Shown here piece by piece: positions 24,330 to 28,527 of a stretch of 28,527 nt of DNA. The position numbers were made by a program, and so were the translations under genes. This DNA comes from CAXMST01 sp032122625 (GTDB lineage Bacteria; Actinomycetota; Thermoleophilia; Solirubrobacterales; 70-9), in NCBI GenBank assembly GCA_032122625.1, contig JAQBGG010000140.1, positions 1-28,527 of the forward strand, in the 5' to 3' direction. Numbering within the stretch: the stretch's first letter is position 1; every line of letters begins with the position of its first letter. Under the pieces are notes generated by a model. The model searched no databases. It was not told where the DNA came from and worked only from the letters and a program-made list of their open reading frames with translations.

Positions 24330-26572
24330 CCCGTGCCGAAGTCCTTGTTGACGAGGGGCACGTAGTCCCGGCAGGGCTGCCCGCGCAGGCCGGGACACGG
24401 CGGCAGCTCCGTCGGCGCTCCGAGGCCGGGTACGACCGGCAGGACGAGGCGCGACCGTCGCTTGTCCGAATGCCTGATCGCAACCCAAGGGGTGCTGCTG
24501 GGCTCCGTCTCGGCGAACGCCCAAGTCGGCTGATCGCCGCCGGGCGCGGAGACGGTAACCCGGATCCGCGAGCCCGCGCGATAGACGTGGCCCTCGTAGT
24601 AGAGGGGGATCCGGACCTTGACCCACTTGCCCTTGGGCAGGGTCTTGTCGTCGCGCTTGCGAAGCGTCGGCACGGGCTCGGTCAGCGAGCTCTGCTCACG
24701 GTCGACCTTGCGGGCACCGGTCCGCAACCAGCCTCCCTGCACGAACGTCTCCTTGCCGTCGGGGCGCACCTCCGAGACGGTCGCCTGAAGGTCAACGTTG
24801 CTCGCCTTCGATCGCACCCAGAGCTGTAGCTCGCCGGCGCCGAGGACCCCCGTGTCCGAGCTCAGCGACGAGGTCACGTAGGAGAGCGCGCGGCCCTCCG
24901 GGTTCTGCGACCACTCGTAGCTGGGCGAAGCTGTCCAAAGATCACCGGAGCCGGTGTTGCCGGTGAAGTCGGTCGGCGGCCTCGCGTCAGGATCCCACTT
25001 GAACTGCTCGGCACCATCCGAGACAGGCCTGCCCTTGAGCTTGCCGTCGCTCGCCAGGTACCAGGACTTGGGCTCGGCCTTCGGCGGCGGGAAGCGCTTG
25101 AAAGAGCGCTCAAAGCCGGGAACCGGCTTGCCCGGCGAGTCACCGGCGCCGTTGTCGAAGAGGATCCGGACAGGCGGCAGCTCCTCGAAAGCCGCCAGCG
25201 CCGAGTCGAAGTCGGGCTCGGCCTGGATCGGATCATCGGGGAGCGTGACCCCTGAGACGCCAAGCACGCCGGCGTAGAGCGCCGGCGCCCCGGCCTTGAC
25301 CAGGGGCGAGAGTTGCGGCCGCCGCTTCGCGACGTAGAGCTCGAGGAAGTCGAACCAGCGGTTGAAGGTCTCGGGATCGAGTGAGTCGGTGTGGACGCCG
25401 TTGGTGAATGTGAACCACTTGCGGTCGGTGCCGGTGAAGGCCGCCGGCAACGTCGGGCAGTGGCCGCCGGTCTGCTCATCGGTCCACTGACAGGCCATGA
25501 ACACCGGCACGTCGATCTTGTCGACGAACTTGGCCGGCGCCAGCGGATCGGCAGATTTCGGCCGGTAGAACCTGTTGCGGTCGATCTTGGCCAGCAGGTT
25601 GACGGCCTCGGGGTGCAGATCCTGGTTGGCCTTGCAGATCAGATCGCCTTCCTGAATGCGCTTGTAGGCCCAGCCCTGACCGCTGTCGGGCCCCGCCGGC
25701 TGCGAGTCGTCGACCCGGTCCTGCGCCCACTCGAAGGCGAAGCCGGTGTTGAGGATGCCGCCGGGATAAAGCGTGGTCTGCGTGTTGTCGATCACCGACA
25801 ACGGCGTGATCGCCGCCAGGCTCGGCGGCTTCGTCGCACCGACGAACAGCTGGCTGATGCCGCCGTAGGAGACGCCCAGCATGCCGACGTGGCCGTGCAT
25901 CACCCAGGGCTGGCGGGCAACGGTCTCGACCAGGTCGTAGCCGTCCAGCGACTGCAGCCGCTCGAAGTAATCGAAGGCGCCGCCGGAGCAGCCACTGCCG
26001 CGCATGTTGACGTCGACGACGGCGTAGCCGAGCAGGTTGGCGACCGGCCCGATCCCACTCTGCGGCCCGGCCGGGTTCGCGTAGCCGTAGCCGGAATACT
26101 CGATCAGGGTCGGGTAGGGCCCGTCCCCGGCGGGACCGGGCAGTGAGACGTTGATCGCGAGCTTGGTGCCGTCGCGGGTCGTCAAATAGCCGTAGCCACC
26201 CGCCGGAATCGTCTGCGTGTAGAGGTCTTCGCTCGGCGGCTTCGAGCGGTCCTTGAGCACCCACAGCCGATCCGTCTCGTTGCCGTCCGCCGGGCGAACC
26301 GTGTAGCCGCCACCGGGCTCGACCCGACGGAAAACGATCCCGCCCAGCTCGCCCGCCGGCTGTACATCGACCTTCTCGCCGCGTCGGAGCAGCTTCACCC
26401 TCTCGCCCGGATTCGCGCCGGTCACCTGGACCTGTTCGACGCTGCCGCGCACCTCGAGCTGGTCGGGCAGCCCGGCGCTCGCTGCCGGCGCGAACACGAG
26501 AAGCCCGACGAAGGCCGCAAGAAATGCCGCCGACCAGTTACCCCTCAAACCAATCCCCACCTTCGCCTCCAT
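24326..26572 (-). CDS. Secreted CocE/NonD-type hydrolase (S15 X-Pro dipeptidyl-peptidase family)
   Basis: A 748-aa alpha/beta hydrolase of the CocE/NonD, S15 group, exported by a signal peptide (WSAAFLAAFVGLLVFAPAASA). The nucleophile elbow is GVSYGG with Ser235; MRGSGCSGG near 190 forms the oxyanion region; acid and His candidates are Asp365 (CQWTDE) and His394 (NGVHTD), though the usual acid context is altered. The C-terminal jelly-roll domain (about 540-745) has WVRSKASNVDLQATVSEVRPDG and YRAGSRIRVTVSAPGGDQP, standard for this family. Substrates range from esters to X-Pro peptides. A GTG at 26560 with GGAGG five bases upstream is an equally plausible start. About 90 extra N-terminal residues (35-125) precede the catalytic domain. 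Confidence 0.9.
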   Translation of the reverse strand: MEAKVGIGLRGNWSAAFLAAFVGLLVFAPAASAGLPDQLEVRGSVEQVQVTGANPGERVKLLRRGEKVDVQPAGELGGIVFRRVEPGGGYTVRPADGNETDRLWVLKDRSKPPSEDLYTQTIPAGGYGYLTTRDGTKLAINVSLPGPAGDGPYPTLIEYSGYGYANPAGPQSGIGPVANLLGYAVVDVNMRGSGCSGGAFDYFERLQSLDGYDLVETVARQPWVMHGHVGMLGVSYGGISQLFVGATKPPSLAAITPLSVIDNTQTTLYPGGILNTGFAFEWAQDRVDDSQPAGPDSGQGWAYKRIQEGDLICKANQDLHPEAVNLLAKIDRNRFYRPKSADPLAPAKFVDKIDVPVFMACQWTDEQTGGHCPTLPAAFTGTDRKWFTFTNGVHTDSLDPETFNRWFDFLELYVAKRRPQLSPLVKAGAPALYAGVLGVSGVTLPDDPIQAEPDFDSALAAFEELPPVRILFDNGAGDSPGKPVPGFERSFKRFPPPKAEPKSWYLASDGKLKGRPVSDGAEQFKWDPDARPPTDFTGNTGSGDLWTASPSYEWSQNPEGRALSYVTSSLSSDTGVLGAGELQLWVRSKASNVDLQATVSEVRPDGKETFVQGGWLRTGARKVDREQSSLTEPVPTLRKRDDKTLPKGKWVKVRIPLYYEGHVYRAGSRIRVTVSAPGGDQPTWAFAETEPSSTPWVAIRHSDKRRSRLVLPVVPGLGAPTELPPCPGLRGQPCRDYVPLVNKDFGTG

Positions 26573-26644
26573 CAGGCTCAACTTTCTCACGTTTGTCAAG
26601 CGGATGTCGGCCGCTCGCCTACAACCGAACCGCGGTCGGGACGC

Positions 26645-27988
26645 TCAAGGCTCGACCGGCTCCGTCGGTTCCGGCGCGATCCAATCGGCGGCTCCGAGCC
26701 CGTCTGAGACGGAGGCGAGGTCGGCGTCGGGATCGACCAGGGCCGTCGCCGGGCGGCCGTTCAACGAGACCGGGGCGACGACGTGGGTCTCGACCGCCGC
26801 GCCGCGCTCCCGCTCCCGCTCGGCGAGGCGGCGCGCCAACTGAGCCAGCATGTCGGGCCAGACCGAGGCACGGAGGTGCTGCCGCTGCGTGATCTCGCCG
26901 CTGAGATCGAGCTCGCGCCGGACGCCCGTCGCGGGATCGACGGCATAGAAGGTCGCGAGCCCGTCCTTCTGGCGCAGCTTCATGTGCCAGGCGAAGCGGT
27001 GGCCCTCCTCCGTCCAGTGGACGAGGCCCGGGTACAGATGGTGGCGCAACGGGACGAGGATCTGCACGGCGACGAACGCGGCCAGCAGCAGCGCCAGAGG
27101 TCGCGCGATCGGCCTCGTTCTGGCGGCCGGGACGGCAGCTGCCTCAACGGCGGGGGCGGGCCGGAGCCGGCGCCAGACGTGGAGCGGCCAGTCAGGATCG
27201 AAAAGGATCGTCGTCGCGACGAGCATCATCGGCGGGAAGATCCCGATGTCGAAGATCACCCAGTTGGCGAGGTGGAAGGCGACGGCGAGGACGAACGCCA
27301 CCGCCCGCGTGCGCCGCCAGAGCAGCAGAGGCACCAGCAGCAGGTCGAACGCGAGGCCGCCGAGGCTGAAGATCCGCCCCGCCGCCGCACCATCGAGCAG
27401 CGGGCCGACCAGAAACAGGTCGCGCTGCTCGGCGAGCCAGATACCCATTGGCTGGCCCGCGAGCCAATCGCTGCCCAGCTTCGCGATCCCCGCGTAGACG
27501 TAGATCACGCCAACCTGGAAACGCAGTATCCAGACCGACCATTGGGGAACGGTCGGCGGTCGCTCGGGCCGGCGCTGGGCGGCCACCGAGAGCGCCCGAT
27601 CAGCAGGGATCACAGCCAGGAGGGCAAGCAGCAGGATCGCTGCGTAGTAATGGTTGAGGTACTCGGTCTTGTCGAGCAGGAAGACGTAGAGGAAGCCCGC
27701 CGTCAGCAACGGTGCGACGATCCGGTGGCAAACGCCGAGCGTCAGCGCCACGGCGAGCAGGGCGAGCGCGGTGAAGTGGATGTACATCCCCACTCCCGGC
27801 CAGGGCTGGACCCAGCCGAAGCCCGCGTAGGTGAAGTGGAAGTTGGGATCGAGGAAGGCGCGAGCGATCTCGTCCGAGCTGAGGTAATAGAGCGCCTCGA
27901 TCGCGATCAGGACCCCGAGCCCGATCCGGACGATCGCGACCGAGGCGCCGCTGACCGGGACGCCGAGCTGCTGGCGAAACGACTCCAT
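26645..27988 (-). CDS. HTTM-domain membrane protein (vitamin-K-dependent carboxylase-like)
   Basis: A 447-aa integral membrane protein with the HTTM domain of vitamin K-dependent gamma-carboxylases. After a short N-terminus (GVPVSGASVAIVRIGLGVLIAIEAL), several helices follow, with LDKTEYLNHYYA and FQVGVIYVYAGIAKLGSDWLAGQP, both strongly conserved in bacterial HTTM proteins, and FHLANWVIFDIGIFPP. The C-terminal 120 residues (HRFAWHMKLRQKDGLATFYAVDPATG onward) are a soluble domain. Bacterial members have no proven carboxylase activity in most cases. ATG at 27988 lacks a clear ribosome site; TAGGTT 7 bp upstream could give a leaderless start. It is the first gene of the minus-strand group that includes CocE, 72 bp downstream. 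Confidence 0.9.
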   Translation of the reverse strand: MESFRQQLGVPVSGASVAIVRIGLGVLIAIEALYYLSSDEIARAFLDPNFHFTYAGFGWVQPWPGVGMYIHFTALALLAVALTLGVCHRIVAPLLTAGFLYVFLLDKTEYLNHYYAAILLLALLAVIPADRALSVAAQRRPERPPTVPQWSVWILRFQVGVIYVYAGIAKLGSDWLAGQPMGIWLAEQRDLFLVGPLLDGAAAGRIFSLGGLAFDLLLVPLLLWRRTRAVAFVLAVAFHLANWVIFDIGIFPPMMLVATTILFDPDWPLHVWRRLRPAPAVEAAAVPAARTRPIARPLALLLAAFVAVQILVPLRHHLYPGLVHWTEEGHRFAWHMKLRQKDGLATFYAVDPATGVRRELDLSGEITQRQHLRASVWPDMLAQLARRLAERERERGAAVETHVVAPVSLNGRPATALVDPDADLASVSDGLGAADWIAPEPTEPVEP

Positions 27989-28012
27989 CAACCGCAACCT
28001 AGCCCGCTCTGC

Positions 28013-28028
28013 GGGCCGGCGCCGGCCC
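28013..28028. repeat. 16-bp perfect palindrome upstream of the HTTM gene
   Basis: GGGCCGGCGCCGGCCC lies 25 bp upstream of the HTTM start, over the place where the -35 of its promoter would be. It may be an operator; in such GC-rich DNA chance is a real alternative. Confidence 0.35.
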
Positions 28029-28186
28029 ACCGATCTCCGCAGGCGGCGGCGGACCGCGGCACCCGAGCATGATGAAATGCGGGCCGGCGATGAATCCCGC
28101 GGCGAGCGAGCGACGAGCGCAGAACCCAACCCGGTCCAGGGAGTTGCACGAAGCCGGGACCTTCGTCGCTCCCTAGCGGGCTCGCG

Positions 28187-28527
28187 GTGGGCGTCTCGAC
28201 TCGAGAGCTCTAGCCCGCCGACGCAGATGGCCTGACCCTCTGATTAGAGCGCTGCTACGGCGATTCCTATCCCGCCAAGGATTTCTATGACCCCGGGGCA
28301 CTGGCCCGGATGATCGGGAGCAACCGCCTGCGATCGGTCATCGCCGTAGCCGACACGGGGGAGATCGTCGGCCACACCGGCCTCACCGTGCGCCACCCGC
28401 GGGCCGGCGTGCCGGAGGCCGGCAACACGGTCGTCGACCCCGCATACCGGGGCAGCGGGGTGCTCCGCGAGCTCGCCATCGCGCTCGTCGAGCGGTGCCG
28501 GAATGATGGCTTCGCGGGTTTCATGCA
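28187..28527 (+). pseudogene. GNAT acetyltransferase, N-terminal part, two in-frame stops, cut by window edge
   Basis: One frame from a GTG at 28187 reads VGVSTREL, stop TAG (28211-28213), PADADGLTL, stop TGA (28241-28243), then LERCYGDSYPAKDFYDPGAL and on through VIAVADTGEIVGHTGL and VVDPAYRGSGVLRELAIALVE to the window end. The pieces align well with the N-terminus of GNAT acetyltransferases (R-P-x-D-A-x-x-L, then CYGxSYP, and the acetyl-CoA-binding YRGxGVxxxL). Both stops fall inside an otherwise conserved stretch, so the gene looks broken. If translated at all, it would start at the ATG at 28309 or downstream and lack the first strands. Sequencing error in the stretch is an alternative. 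Confidence 0.55.

Noticed and set aside
26594..26599. A perfect TTGACA on the minus strand ahead of the CocE gene
   Set aside because: No acceptable -10 lies 16-18 bp downstream (GCCTGA, CCTGAT or CTGATG), and the position overlaps the start region, so I do not call a promoter.
28211..28243. Pyrrolysine or selenocysteine recoding of the TAG and TGA in the GNAT frame
   Set aside because: Two different stops in 30 bp at non-catalytic positions, with no SECIS-like element and no related machinery in the window; gene decay is simpler.

Overview
The window is about 28.5 kb of very GC-rich DNA with tightly packed genes, many GTG and TTG starts and many 4-bp stop/start overlaps. It has no tRNA, rRNA, CRISPR array or insertion sequence that I can see. 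Protein content (ABATE/CGNR regulator, HTTM protein, Kdd/Kce pair, actinobacterial-type HutF and HutI) suggests a soil-type actinobacterium. My guess is class Thermoleophilia (Solirubrobacterales-like), but that is inference from general resemblance, not a search result.

Region 1 (1-11042, all minus strand) reads as one long operon transcribed right to left: kdd (3,5-diaminohexanoate dehydrogenase), a small hotdog thioesterase, kce-type beta-keto acid cleavage enzyme, a TetR regulator, an S66 LD-carboxypeptidase/MccF-type peptidase, a family-5 peptide-binding protein with a C-terminal membrane anchor, dppB, dppC, dppD, dppF, a DmpA/BapA-type (beta-)aminopeptidase and an M20 peptidase cut by the window edge. 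Consecutive genes mostly overlap or nearly touch. A divergent deacetylase gene (11162-12247, plus) shares the control region, which holds a TTGACA-17-TAGCCT promoter and a perfect AACGATCGTT palindrome just downstream of it. My reading is a regulon for importing and dismantling beta-lysine-containing (possibly N-acetylated) peptides. No lysine or beta-lysine aminomutase is in the window.

Region 2 (12375-19927, plus) starts with an acyl-ACP-thioesterase-like protein and a SnoaL-like protein, then a histidine-utilisation operon hutH-hutU-def-hutF-hutI, with all junctions from hutH on overlapping or within 2 bp. HutF produces N-formimino-derived N-formylglutamate, which normally needs a dedicated N-formylglutamate deformylase (HutG). 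None is present, and a complete peptide-deformylase-fold protein occupies that slot. This is the strongest candidate for an undescribed substitution.

Region 3 (19928-20796) holds a structured convergent terminator, an untracked 42-aa basic protein gene on the minus strand with a near-perfect ribosome binding site, a phased array of TGGTTA/TAACC half-sites, and a probably leaderless ABATE/CGNR zinc-finger regulator gene.

Region 4 (20801-27988, minus) runs from right to left: HTTM (vitamin-K-carboxylase-like) membrane protein, secreted CocE/S15 hydrolase, a possible 38-aa membrane peptide, an acyl-CoA synthetase, and a secreted protein that appears to join a PHM-like dicopper domain to a C-terminal cupredoxin. 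The right end (28187-28527, plus) carries the start of a GNAT acetyltransferase whose N-terminal reading frame is broken by two stop codons. No stretch longer than about 300 bp lacks a gene.
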